Below are positions 38,101 through 46,027 of a stretch of 64,000 bases of DNA, one piece after another; the stretch's first letter is position 1; each line of letters opens with the position of its first letter. The stretch lies in contig NZ_JSYM01000001.1 in assembly GCF_000812945.1 (NCBI RefSeq), forward strand, positions 868,001 to 932,000. The letters run 5' to 3'. The notes below the pieces were generated by a model that worked only from the letters and a program-made list of their open reading frames with translations, did no database searches and was not told the DNA's origin. Source of the stretch: Flavobacterium sp. AED (GTDB lineage: Bacteria; Bacteroidota; Bacteroidia; Flavobacteriales; Flavobacteriaceae). Position numbers and translations under genes: made by a program.

Positions 38101-39350
38101 GGTGCAGCCGGACTAATTACAAAAGAAACAACATTGCTATTATTACTACAACCTGCATTTACATTACTTGTTATTACACGTCGATAATATCTATTTAAAT
38201 TACCAGTTGCTGCTGTAGCAGTAATAATAGGAATAGTATAATCCTCACTGGTAGCTCCTGATATATTTGCCCAATTTGAATTATCAGAAGAAAACTGCCA
38301 TTGAAAAGTAATTGTTCCAGCAGGAAATCCATATGTTGTAAAACTAGATCCGTCTAATGTAGTTGTAAAAGGTGAACAGACATTAATCGTAGGCTGTACT
38401 ACTGTATTCAAAGTGCTTAACGATTTAATATCAAAACCTACCTGACTTAACCCTCCATTTTCGTAATAATCATAAATCAAATTACTACTGCCTGAAAGAT
38501 ATACCATAGCATAACCCGTTTGAATACCATGATCATTCCAATTATCATAAACCCTTGTACCGTCTACGTAAAGTCGATTTCCGTCATCTCCTTTTAGAGT
38601 AACGATATAACAACCCGCAGCCTTCGTTGATTTCATGCTATATCGAACTGCAAAACTTTGCGCATCTATATTTACTAAATTAGTTCCGTTTGATAAAACC
38701 GGAAAACAATAATTATTTGTTGCAACACCTCCTCCAGAAAATTCTTGATAAAAATTCTCTGATTCAGTATAATAACCTGCATAGCTACTAGATAAATAAG
38801 GATTTGTATTGGTTGGAACTGTTGTTGGAGATGCTCCTCCAGGAGAACCGCCGGCTACATAATTGTATATATGACCTATCCAAGAATCGGCACCTTGAGC
38901 AGTTTGTGAATCTTGAGTATTTCCTAGACTTACTAATGTCAAAGTAAGTGTTCCCCCAAGTGAATTATCATTTAAACAATTGCCTCTTGATAAAAGAATT
39001 TTTATTTGTCCAGAAATTGTAGAAGTCCAATTTGTTATAGAAGCCGTATTTCCGCCACTTGCTGAAACAGGTATAGCAAAATTCGCATTAGTTGAAGCAT
39101 CAAGAAGGGTAAGATTTTCTTGACCAGAAAAAACATTTCCAACATAAAAAGTATAAGTATACCCTTTTACAACATTTAACAAAGCATATTGGCCTGCATT
39201 TACGGTTGCAGTAGTTATAGGGCTATTATTATCAATACAAAAAGTGTATGTTCCTACGGACGTAAGTGGAGTACCTGTATAAGTACACTGTCCATAACCT
39301 ATTACAATATTTAAAAAAAGTGAAATAACGAGAAGTGAAAATTTATTCAT
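35121..39350 (-). CDS. T9SS-secreted multidomain surface protein with PA14-like and Ig-like domains
   Basis: 1409 residues. After the signal peptide (ending IVIGYGQ) comes a CUB/pre-peptidase-like region. A PA14-like domain follows, with LKGDDGNRLYVDGTRVYDNW near residues 250-275, then several Ig/PKD-like repeats containing ITQPTC and VTVNPQPSTPSAP spacers. The C-terminal region has WSSPV-type beta sheets and ends in a type C T9SS sorting-domain pattern (IDKILIFDIPGKLIYKK ... NGQTVTRKIIY). PA14-like domains often bind carbohydrate. It is probably a surface-exposed adhesin or glycan-binding protein; no enzymatic motif is visible. Confidence 0.88.
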   Translation of the reverse strand: MNKFSLLVISLFLNIVIGYGQCTYTGTPLTSVGTYTFCIDNNSPITTATVNAGQYALLNVVKGYTYTFYVGNVFSGQENLTLLDASTNANFAIPVSASGGNTASITNWTSTISGQIKILLSRGNCLNDNSLGGTLTLTLVSLGNTQDSQTAQGADSWIGHIYNYVAGGSPGGASPTTVPTNTNPYLSSSYAGYYTESENFYQEFSGGGVATNNYCFPVLSNGTNLVNIDAQSFAVRYSMKSTKAAGCYIVTLKGDDGNRLYVDGTRVYDNWNDHGIQTGYAMVYLSGSSNLIYDYYENGGLSQVGFDIKSLSTLNTVVQPTINVCSPFTTTLDGSSFTTYGFPAGTITFQWQFSSDNSNWANISGATSEDYTIPIITATAATGNLNRYYRRVITSNVNAGCSNNSNVVSFVISPAAPATPGAITGLTAQCATTTGQVYSVAAVPNAITYNWTVPVGTIISGAGTNSITITTGSAGSGNITVTAANGCGTSGAAYSFVTVSATTVAGTLTPANTNVCSGFNSTNLTLSGYTGSIVRWESSTDNFATAGTSIANTGSPYTASNRTADTYYRAVVKNGGCSLLYSNSVKITVYGTVSTPGLISVNGGAGIAASPGTTYCASTAVTFSIAPVANASSYTWVIPTGWTYVSGQGTTSLVVTTGTTLQSNNISVYANNLGCGNTGQSYLWVSLSNSSPATPTASVTSQPSCSSASGTITITAPTGSGMTYSIDGVNYTNTTGVFSSVGVGAYNVTAKNASGCVSSIKSVTVNPQPSTPSAPIVGMITQPTCALGTGSVVLSGLPSSGSWTINPGGYTGSGISTTISGIAAGTYNYTVSNGTCTSSQSANVPVIGLITKTWDGSTWLNGAPTLSDNIVFNGFYSSATNVDGCSCKVSAGVSATILSGGILKIVNEVTVLGTGVGAGTLTFENDASLVQINDAAVNAGNIKYKRNTTLINKFDFTYWSSPVSPQTLYDLSPNTLWDKFYSFNPVTDYWDFANTGIAMVIGKGYIVRGPQFFPAPNPPSGYHKASFFGVPNNGNYTFPVVYTGVETSNLIGNPYPSALDADAFLLANKTLLDGTIYFWTHNTTIQLASAIVLPAYAGSGIYAYTSDDYASYNGVGGIATASAISGGVIPTGKIAAGQAFFATGIANGNAVFNNSMRVGVGAITGDNSQFFKFSNSKQKIANTIEKHRVWLNLTNEKGAFKQMLVGYVTNATNEGFDTTFDGESLDGNQFIDFYSVHEDKNLTIQGRSLPFDENDKVVLGYSSSVKEGFSISIGQVDGLFVDKTVYLEDKLLSVIHDLKQSPYDFETEDGVFNDRFVLCYTDKTLGTGDFDKENNQVVVSVKNKQIKINSETEIIDKILIFDIPGKLIYKKVNIDNNEMTILNLTSSEQTLLLKIVLKNGQTVTRKIIY

Positions 39351-39865
39351 TAAGGGGGCTTGGTATCTAACTGAAATTTATTTGACAAATACTATTTAGT
39401 GTTTTAAAAACATCTTCCAACTAAATAATTTAGCAGAGAAAACATTTAACATGTTTTAAGTATTTAAATACTAATTACTTATCTTACAAAGATACTCTGC
39501 ACGCATGGCTTATCAAAACAAATTAAATTTTATCGACTAAAAACCATTTTAATCGATTTTATACCATTTTGTTTAACACATAAAAAATAAATAAACATTT
39601 AAATATATACTAATCAATAAATTAAATTAAAAAATTAAAAAAAATAAGTTAAACAAAATAAAGACTAATTCACTCTATAATTATATTTAAAAAATATACG
39701 AAAACGTAATAGTAAAAATGAATTAACTTATTTAATTCTAAGAAATAATAGTTCAAAAAACAAATCCCCTTTTTTATATTTCAAAAAACAAATAATTAAA
39801 ATGTTATTTTTACCACTAATTTATCTCTATTATTCTTTGCATATTTACAGATTCTTCCCATAACC
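39351..39865. other. 515-bp AT-rich intergenic region
   Basis: Divergent spacer between the T9SS protein gene and recX. No ORF or RNA gene was recognised. It contains an interrupted inverted repeat AAAACAT-N5-ATGTTTT (39439-39457) next to a perfect 14-bp palindrome AGTATTTAAATACT (39459-39472), both 89-122 bases upstream of the T9SS protein start. Otherwise I see only A/T-rich sequence. Confidence 0.5.
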
Positions 39866-40342
39866 ATGAATGATATTTTTTCCATAAAAGAAGCCATAAA
39901 TAAGATAGAGCATTTTTGTGCCTATCAAGAACGTTGTCACGAAGAAGTAATGCAAAAATTGAGAACTATGAAAATGGATTCAGAAGAAATCGACACCATT
40001 ATGGTGCATCTTATCAGTGATAACTTTCTCAATGAAGAACGTTTTGCCTGTAGTTTTGCAAGAGGAAAGCACCGAATTAAACAGTGGGGGAAAATTAGGA
40101 TTATAAACGAATTAAAGTCAAAAAAAATAACACAAACTCTTATCAATATTGCATTGAAAGAAATCTCATCTGAAGAATATGCAACAACTTTTCACACTTT
40201 AGCAGAAAGAAATTGGGAATCCATACGAGAAACTAATTTGATAAAAAAACGTAAAAAATTCTGTGATTATATGTTACGCAGAGGGTTTGAGAGCAATTTA
40301 GTCTTTGAAAAAGTCAAAGAGCTGGAGAATTTAAAAGAGTAA
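39866..40342 (+). CDS. recX: Regulatory protein RecX
   Basis: 158 residues, the usual size, built from three-helix repeats. Typical segments are YCAYQERCHEEV-like near residues 18-28, LISDNFLNEERFACSFARGKHRIKQWGKIRI (about 49-79) and the C-terminal RKKFCDYMLRRGFE. RecX binds RecA filaments and limits their extension. recA is not in the window. It converges on the biotin operon with only 25 bp between stop codons and no hairpin seen there. Confidence 0.92.
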   Translation: MNDIFSIKEAINKIEHFCAYQERCHEEVMQKLRTMKMDSEEIDTIMVHLISDNFLNEERFACSFARGKHRIKQWGKIRIINELKSKKITQTLINIALKEISSEEYATTFHTLAERNWESIRETNLIKKRKKFCDYMLRRGFESNLVFEKVKELENLKE

Positions 40343-40367
40343 TAAAAAACACCTATGGAATCCTAAA

Positions 40368-41522
40368 TTACAAACTCAAAAGTACGCTTACAGCATTTCC
40401 ACCAAAACCTACAGCATTAATTAATACTTTTCTAATCGGTTTTGTCTGCAATTGTGCTTCCGCATAAGGAACTCCGATGAAGGTATTGTGTTGCATCATC
40501 ATCATGGCCAATTCCATACTGAGTATTCCTGAAGCGCCAAAAGTGTGTCCAATTTTCCATTTATTGGTAGTCAACAAAGGAAGTGTTTCACCAAAGACTT
40601 TCTCAATGGCCCTGTATTCAGTTAAATCACCTTTTATAGTTCCCGGTGCGTGCATGACAATCACATCAACTTCGGATAAATCCGTATTTTGTAAAGCCAT
40701 TTTCATCGATTTCTGGAAACAAGTCGCTTCCGCCGAAATGGAAATATTATGTTCCAAAACTTCCGTAGCATAACCAATTCCTTCTATATAAGCCAGTGCA
40801 TTTTCTGTTGCACCAATTTCGAGACAACAAACTCCGGCACCTTCCCCAAGAATCATCGTGCTTTGTTTCTTTTCTAAATCAAGAGCACGATTGGGATACG
40901 TCTCTTCACTATTCGAATAAATTTTCAACGCCCGCATTTGCGCAATCGTAAAATCTGTTAAAGGCGCTTCGCTACCACCAACCAGAAATTTATCAGCCAT
41001 TCCAGATCGTAGCCAAGCCACTCCATTTAATACTGCATGCAAAGCGGTGGAACAAGTTATGGAATGCGAGATTTCCGGACCTGAACTTTGCAAATCATGG
41101 CTCACCCACGAGGAAATATTTCCCAGAGTTGTTGTAGGTGAAGCAAGTGTATGCGCTTTTCCGGTTTCTAAATAGTCGCGATAATGCTTTTCGAATAAAT
41201 CTGTTGCACCGCGAGAAGAACCAATGTTGATTCCAAAAACATCATTTTGAGTCCAACCTGCATTTCGCATCGCTTTTCTTGAAGCTGCCATTGCATACAA
41301 AACGGACTTATCTAACGATTTGTATTTATTATCCGATTCTCGTAATTCGGAAATAACTTGCTCTGAGTTAGTGTCTAACGCCGCTACAAAGGTCTTTTTA
41401 CAATCTAAGTCAAGCTTTGTAAAACAATGATTTTCATTCCGGTAATTTTTCCAAATCTCTTCTGGTGTATTCCCTAAAGGTGAAATGGAAGCTATGGCAG
41501 TTATGGAGATTGTTTGAGACAA
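40368..41522 (-). CDS. Beta-ketoacyl-ACP synthase-like enzyme in the biotin operon
   Basis: 384 residues with a thiolase fold of the KAS I/II type. The catalytic triad is intact: Cys157 in SITCSTALHA, the first His in VIVMHAPGTIKGD, and the second in KIGHTFGASGILS. It therefore should condense acyl and malonyl units on ACP. It is last in the run bioF-bioD-bioA-KS, 99 bp after bioA. No bioC, bioH or bioG is visible here, so a role in making the pimeloyl precursor is attractive but unproven. Alternatives are another specialised acyl chain or a KS paralogue that merely shares the operon. Confidence 0.88.
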   Translation of the reverse strand: MSQTISITAIASISPLGNTPEEIWKNYRNENHCFTKLDLDCKKTFVAALDTNSEQVISELRESDNKYKSLDKSVLYAMAASRKAMRNAGWTQNDVFGINIGSSRGATDLFEKHYRDYLETGKAHTLASPTTTLGNISSWVSHDLQSSGPEISHSITCSTALHAVLNGVAWLRSGMADKFLVGGSEAPLTDFTIAQMRALKIYSNSEETYPNRALDLEKKQSTMILGEGAGVCCLEIGATENALAYIEGIGYATEVLEHNISISAEATCFQKSMKMALQNTDLSEVDVIVMHAPGTIKGDLTEYRAIEKVFGETLPLLTTNKWKIGHTFGASGILSMELAMMMMQHNTFIGVPYAEAQLQTKPIRKVLINAVGFGGNAVSVLLSL

Positions 41523-41538
41523 AATAGTTGTTATTTAA

Positions 41539-41579
41539 GCGCAAAGGTCGCAAAGTTTTTTGCAAAATTCACGAGGGTT
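41539..41579. repeat. CGCAAAG-rich short repeat in the biotin operon
   Basis: The spacer between bioA and the ketosynthase gene contains GCGCAAAGGTCGCAAAG followed by TTTTTTGCAAAATT. CGCAAAG occurs twice at 10-base spacing, plus a degenerate third copy. It resembles short dispersed flavobacterial intergenic repeats I recall. Confidence 0.3.
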
Positions 41580-41621
41580 TGAAAATTTATACATTCAAAA
41601 CACCGCTTTATTGTTATAAAT

Positions 41622-42893
41622 TTAAGCTATTTCTAAAGCCTTTTCGACCACTTGATATACTTTTTGCAATTGCTCATCGGTGATAATATAAGGAGGCAAA
41701 ATGTAAACTATGTTGCCTACAGGACGCAGAATTATTCCGTTTTCGATAAAGAAATCATAGAGTTTGTTGCGCAAGGTTCCATAATAACTGGCGGCACTGT
41801 CGGTTTTTATTTCTAATGCAAAAATGACTCCGAGTACACGCGTTGTGGTTACTTTTGGATGTTTTTTTATATGTTCCTGAAAGTCCAAATGACTTTGATT
41901 TACTCTGACAATATTAGCTTGCATTTCATTGGTTTTCAACAATTCAAAACTTGCCAAAGCCGCCGCACAACCCGTAGGATTTGCCGTAAAAGTATGTCCG
42001 TGAAACAATGCTTTATTAATATCTTCATCATAAAATGCCTCGAAAATGTCTTGGGTAAAAGTCGTAATCGCCATAGGAATAGTGCCGCCGGTCAACGCTT
42101 TTGACAAACACATCATGTCTGGCTTTTCAACCTGATAATCTGTTGCAAAAGTTTTACCTGTTTTTCCAAAACCCGTCATCACTTCATCGGCAATGGTGAG
42201 CACTTTATTTTCCTGACAAATACGCATCAATTCATCTAATGCTTCCGGCTCATACATCACCATTCCTGCTGCTCCTTGAACCAAAGGTTCATAAATAAAA
42301 CCAGCGCAGCTATTCTCTTTTATTACTTTATTCAGTGCATCGTAACTTTCCTGTTCTTTTCCTTTCATGGGAACCGGAATCCGAACCACATCAATAAACA
42401 TCCCTTGAAAAGCTTGCGTATAAAATGAAATTCCGCTTGCCGCCATTGCTGCAAAGGTATCGCCATGAAAAGCATTTTCAAAAGCAATTATTGTAGTTCT
42501 CTTTTCCCCTTTATTGAAAAAATATTGTAAAGCGACCTTTATAGCTACTTCAACCGCCGTAGAACCATTATCCGAAAAGAATATTTTTTGCTGATTTTTT
42601 GGTAAAATCTCCATCAACTTCTCCGCAACAAAAATAGCTGGCTCATGTGTAAACCCACCAAAAAGTACGTGTTCTAATGTCGTGAGTTGTTTGTAAATCG
42701 CATCGGCAATGAATTTATTTGAATGCCCGTAAGGATTCACCCACCAGGAAGCGATTGCATCAATATATTCTTTATCATTTTCGTCCCAGAGCAAAGCGCC
42801 TTCTCCTTTTTTAATAGCAATTGGCAACGCTGCAGTTTTATGTTGTGTATAAGGATGCCAAAGATATTGGCTGTCTCTTTCTTTTAAATTCAT
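41622..42893 (-). CDS. bioA: Adenosylmethionine-8-amino-7-oxononanoate aminotransferase
   Basis: 423 residues, full length for BioA, a PLP-dependent class III aminotransferase making 7,8-diaminopelargonate. Hallmarks are YLWHPYTQHKTA at the N-terminus, IASWWVNPYGHSN, the PLP-phosphate GSTAVEVAIK region, FHGDTFAAM, DEVMTGFGKTG and the Schiff-base lysine in LSKALTGGTIPMA. The C-terminal ILRPVGNIVYILPPYIIT fits BioA rather than other class III enzymes. It follows bioD after 55 bp of repeat-like spacer. Confidence 0.97.
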   Translation of the reverse strand: MNLKERDSQYLWHPYTQHKTAALPIAIKKGEGALLWDENDKEYIDAIASWWVNPYGHSNKFIADAIYKQLTTLEHVLFGGFTHEPAIFVAEKLMEILPKNQQKIFFSDNGSTAVEVAIKVALQYFFNKGEKRTTIIAFENAFHGDTFAAMAASGISFYTQAFQGMFIDVVRIPVPMKGKEQESYDALNKVIKENSCAGFIYEPLVQGAAGMVMYEPEALDELMRICQENKVLTIADEVMTGFGKTGKTFATDYQVEKPDMMCLSKALTGGTIPMAITTFTQDIFEAFYDEDINKALFHGHTFTANPTGCAAALASFELLKTNEMQANIVRVNQSHLDFQEHIKKHPKVTTTRVLGVIFALEIKTDSAASYYGTLRNKLYDFFIENGIILRPVGNIVYILPPYIITDEQLQKVYQVVEKALEIA

Positions 42894-42948
42894 TTGAATT
42901 TTTGATTTTTGATTAACGATTGCTGATTTCAGATTTCTAAATTAGATG
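42894..42948. repeat. GATT-rich short repeat between bioD and bioA
   Basis: The spacer is built almost entirely of related words: TTTTTGATTTTTGATTAACG, then ATTGCTGATTTCAGATTT. Its low complexity and similarity to intergenic repeats I recall from other flavobacteria suggest a small dispersed element. Copy number is untested. Confidence 0.3.
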
Positions 42949-43566
42949 TTACAACTCCAATAAGTTATCCCGAAACAAATCAGCATATTCTTTTATTACA
43001 TTTTGGTCAAAATACGGTTCTTGTTCAATTCTTCCAATGCATTTTATACCAGTTTTATTCAAAATTATTGTTTCCGTAGCTTTATTTTCTTCACCATTAA
43101 ATAGGATTCCAGCAATATTGATTTTTCGATTTTGCAACGCTTCAATCGTGAGCAAAGTATGATTGATACTTCCCAAATAATGTCTGGAAACAACAATAAC
43201 TTTATAATCGGGTTGAATCAAATCAATAACCGAATCCGTATCATTTAATGGAACAAAAACACCTCCAGCACCTTCAATTACTAAATGATTAGCTGTCTTA
43301 GGTTCTGTGATTTTCTTTAAATCAATAATGATCCCATCTAATTCTGCTGCTAAGTGCGGACTTGCCGGCGTATTCAAAGCATAACTATTAGGATGAATTA
43401 CCGTCTTTTTATTAGACAAAAACGATTTAATTTTATGACTGTCCGAATTTTCTAAATCACCAGCTTGGATTGGTTTCCAATAATCGGCTTCTAGTGATTC
43501 CGTTATAATGGCTGATGCAATGGTTTTGCCTACATCGGTAGATATGCCTGTAATGAATAGTTTCAT
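42949..43566 (-). CDS. bioD: Dethiobiotin synthetase
   Basis: 205 residues, typical of BioD, the ATP-dependent carboxylase that closes the ureido ring of dethiobiotin. The P-loop is GISTDVGKTIASAI (about 6-19), with the substrate Lys in YWKPIQAGD and the conserved VIEGAGGVFVPLND. It starts 9 bp after the bioF stop, so the two genes are cotranscribed. Confidence 0.96.
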   Translation of the reverse strand: MKLFITGISTDVGKTIASAIITESLEADYWKPIQAGDLENSDSHKIKSFLSNKKTVIHPNSYALNTPASPHLAAELDGIIIDLKKITEPKTANHLVIEGAGGVFVPLNDTDSVIDLIQPDYKVIVVSRHYLGSINHTLLTIEALQNRKINIAGILFNGEENKATETIILNKTGIKCIGRIEQEPYFDQNVIKEYADLFRDNLLEL

Positions 43567-43575
43567 TTTTTTATT

Positions 43576-44715
43576 TTAAAAGACAAAAGTACTCAACAAT
43601 CGTAATACTTCGGAGATTTCTTCTTTTGAATTAAAGCTGTGCAAACAAAATCGCAAACGCTCTTGCCCTTCAGGAACGGTAGGAGATAAAATAGCTTTTA
43701 CATCAAACCCTTTTTCTTGTAGTTTTTGGGCTATGGATTTAACATTTTCATTTCCCGGAATAATCGCTGATTGTATGGCTGATTTGCTTCGAACAAACAA
43801 TTGTTTTAATCCTAATAAATTCTTCTCTTGGTTGAAATGAATGATGTTTTCTCTAAGTAGTTCTATATTTTTATTTTCTTTGTCTAAATAGCGGTACCCC
43901 ATTAAAATCGTGGCAACCGAATGTGGCGAGAGCCCTGTGGTGTAAATAAAGCTTCGGGAAAAATTCACTAAATAATCCCTCAATTCTGGAGCACCTAAAA
44001 TCGCAGCACCATGACATCCCAATCCTTTTCCGAAAGTCATAATCCGGGCGAAAACCTGATCTTGCAAGTTTAAATACTGAACCAATCCTTCGCCTTTTGA
44101 GCCAAAAACTCCCAAAGCATGCGCTTCATCAATAACTAAATAACAATTGTGTTTTTCAGACACTTGAACTAATTCTTCAAGATTTGGCGTATCACCATCC
44201 ATCGAAAAAACAGACTCGGTAACTATATAAATGACAGCGCTTTGATTTCTAAGAATTAATCGTTCCAAATCCTCAAAATCATTATGATTAAATTTATACG
44301 CTTTGGCATTCGATAATTGTATTCCATCCCGAATGGAAGCGTGACACAATTCGTCGTATAAAATCAAATCCCTTTTTTGCGGAAGCGAACTAAAAAATCC
44401 AACATTGGCATCATAACCTGAATTAAAAATTAATGCCGATTCCGATTTATGAAACTGTGCTATGAAGTTTTCAGTTTCCTGATATAGTTTATGATTTCCA
44501 GATAATAATCTGGAGCCAGTTGCACCGTTTTGAATATCATTAGTTTCAATTAGATACTGGTGCGTCTTGTGAAAAATAGTTTCTGATTTAGACAATCCAA
44601 GATAATCATTGGAGGCAAAATCAATCCCTTTACTTGATAAAGGCAATTGTCGCAAGGCATTGTTTTGCTTTCGGACTTCAAGTTTAACAGATAGATTTTC
44701 TGGAAATTTTCTCAT
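43576..44715 (-). CDS. bioF: 8-amino-7-oxononanoate synthase
   Basis: 379 residues, a PLP-dependent alpha-oxoamine synthase condensing pimeloyl-thioester with alanine. Motifs are FASNDYLGLSKSE, GATGSRLLSGNHKLYQETE, LIFNSGYDANVGFF, VIDEAHALGVFGSKGEG and the PLP lysine in TFGKGLGCHGAAI. It heads the minus-strand operon bioF-bioD-bioA-ketosynthase. A TATTTTTG -7 element sits 6 bases upstream of the ATG, implying a nearly leaderless transcript. bioB is not in the window. Confidence 0.96.
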   Translation of the reverse strand: MRKFPENLSVKLEVRKQNNALRQLPLSSKGIDFASNDYLGLSKSETIFHKTHQYLIETNDIQNGATGSRLLSGNHKLYQETENFIAQFHKSESALIFNSGYDANVGFFSSLPQKRDLILYDELCHASIRDGIQLSNAKAYKFNHNDFEDLERLILRNQSAVIYIVTESVFSMDGDTPNLEELVQVSEKHNCYLVIDEAHALGVFGSKGEGLVQYLNLQDQVFARIMTFGKGLGCHGAAILGAPELRDYLVNFSRSFIYTTGLSPHSVATILMGYRYLDKENKNIELLRENIIHFNQEKNLLGLKQLFVRSKSAIQSAIIPGNENVKSIAQKLQEKGFDVKAILSPTVPEGQERLRFCLHSFNSKEEISEVLRLLSTFVF

Positions 44716-44721
44716 AGGTCA

Positions 44722-44729
44722 CAAAAATA
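44722..44729 (-). promoter_or_regulatory. Candidate -7 element (TATTTTTG) of the biotin operon
   Basis: Exact TAnnTTTG on the minus strand, 6 bases before the bioF ATG. If used, the message is essentially leaderless. No TTG at -33 was found. Confidence 0.35.
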
Positions 44730-45011
44730 AGCAACTTTTTCGGTTTATATATTTTGTATCATTTTTGTTTGACGACTTCTTAAAATTAAGCTGTTTTTAA
44801 GATATTGCTTCGACTTCCAAATTGCATTATATTATTCATAAAAATTAAATTCTTTAAAAATTAACAATTGAAAAATAATAGCTGAAATAAAATTGATAAA
44901 AATTTACGAAAACGGTTTCGATTCAATATTTTGTTAATATTATGTTAAAATTATCTTAAAATTAACTCCAAAAATATTTCATTATAAAATAGTTTTCTAC
45001 TTTCGGCCATT

Positions 45012-45551
45012 ATGAAACGAATTGCATCACTTTTCTTATTAGTAACATTGTTTTACAATGTTCTGGGATACTATCTGATGTTTGCTTATCAACAAGAGCA
45101 AGCATGGGTGACTAGTATGGAAAAAGCACCTAGTTCAGAGATGCACGTAATTAAATTGAATGCCACTTTATATTCTTTCATTGAAGACACTGATTTTGAA
45201 TACGTAAATGAAGATGTGGTTATTAACAATAAAAGTTACCATATTTTCAAAAAAAGAATTCAAAATAACATCCTAAGCCTTTATTATCTTCATAATTCAC
45301 ATCAAGATGCAATAGGCAAAGACTTAAAAGACATTGTTGACAATCAATTATTCAATGGCGCTTCTTCAAAAGATGCTCCTGTAAAAAAACTGATGAAATC
45401 TTTTCTACAAGATTACATCCCAAATAATACTGTTGCGGTTGATTTTTCTCCCAAAACAGCTATACATTCGATTGAACCTATCATTACGCCAAACATGGCA
45501 TTAGATTCTGGATACTTTTCTTTATCGTATTCTCCACCAGACATCGCATAA
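45012..45551 (+). CDS. Exported small protein of unknown function
   Basis: 179 residues. An N-terminal hydrophobic segment (about 4-22, FLLVTLFYNVLGYYLMFAY) acts as a signal or anchor, followed by a soluble domain without a motif I know. NNKSYHIFKKRIQNNILSLYYLHN suggests an alpha/beta fold. The last 30 residues are Ser/Pro rich and end YSPPDIA. It is the first plus-strand gene after the biotin operon and is separated from the following barrel gene by 476 bp, so cotranscription is uncertain. A palindrome CGAAAACGGTTTCG-like site lies about 90 bases upstream. Confidence 0.7.
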   Translation: MKRIASLFLLVTLFYNVLGYYLMFAYQQEQAWVTSMEKAPSSEMHVIKLNATLYSFIEDTDFEYVNEDVVINNKSYHIFKKRIQNNILSLYYLHNSHQDAIGKDLKDIVDNQLFNGASSKDAPVKKLMKSFLQDYIPNNTVAVDFSPKTAIHSIEPIITPNMALDSGYFSLSYSPPDIA

Positions 45552-46027
45552 TCTTCTTTTATTTCTTGTGAAATCTTTCACAGAGGTAAACATTTGCAAA
45601 AGCATTATAATTCATGATTGCTTAAGCTAAAATGTACATTAATTACAAATATTTAAAATTCACCAGTTAGAAAACACAAACCATTTTACTGTGTTTTTAA
45701 AAACTTCTCGTTTTTGAGAGTAAAATATTGGCCTATTTACTATTTTTAATTTGCAGTTACGTTTTTCTGCTTTCTTTATCTAGACTTAAATTCATTTGCA
45801 AATCCCTAAAAGAATTTCTTAAAACCATTTGTTCCAAAGTAATCTTTTAGTCATTCATTTTCTTTGTTAAACTAGACAAAAAAATTGGCGAAAGCCAAAA
45901 AAATCTCATTTACAAAGTTAAGAAATCTATTAATCAGCTTACATTTTTTTAATACCAACCTACTCTATCGCGAAAGAAGTTGTTGTTGGTGAATTTTATA
46001 CTATTAACCATTCAAACAAACCAAACC
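45552..46027. other. Intergenic region before the outer-membrane barrel genes
   Basis: AT-rich, without a supportable ORF. It contains a compact hairpin TTGGC-GAAA-GCCAA (45885-45898) with a GNRA-type loop, flanked by A7 on both sides. On the minus strand this would look like a stem followed by a T-run. No other structure was recognised. Confidence 0.4.

Noticed and set aside
35121..39350. Possible broken gene because of its size and repeats
   Set aside because: The frame is continuous from signal peptide to sorting domain, so it is intact.
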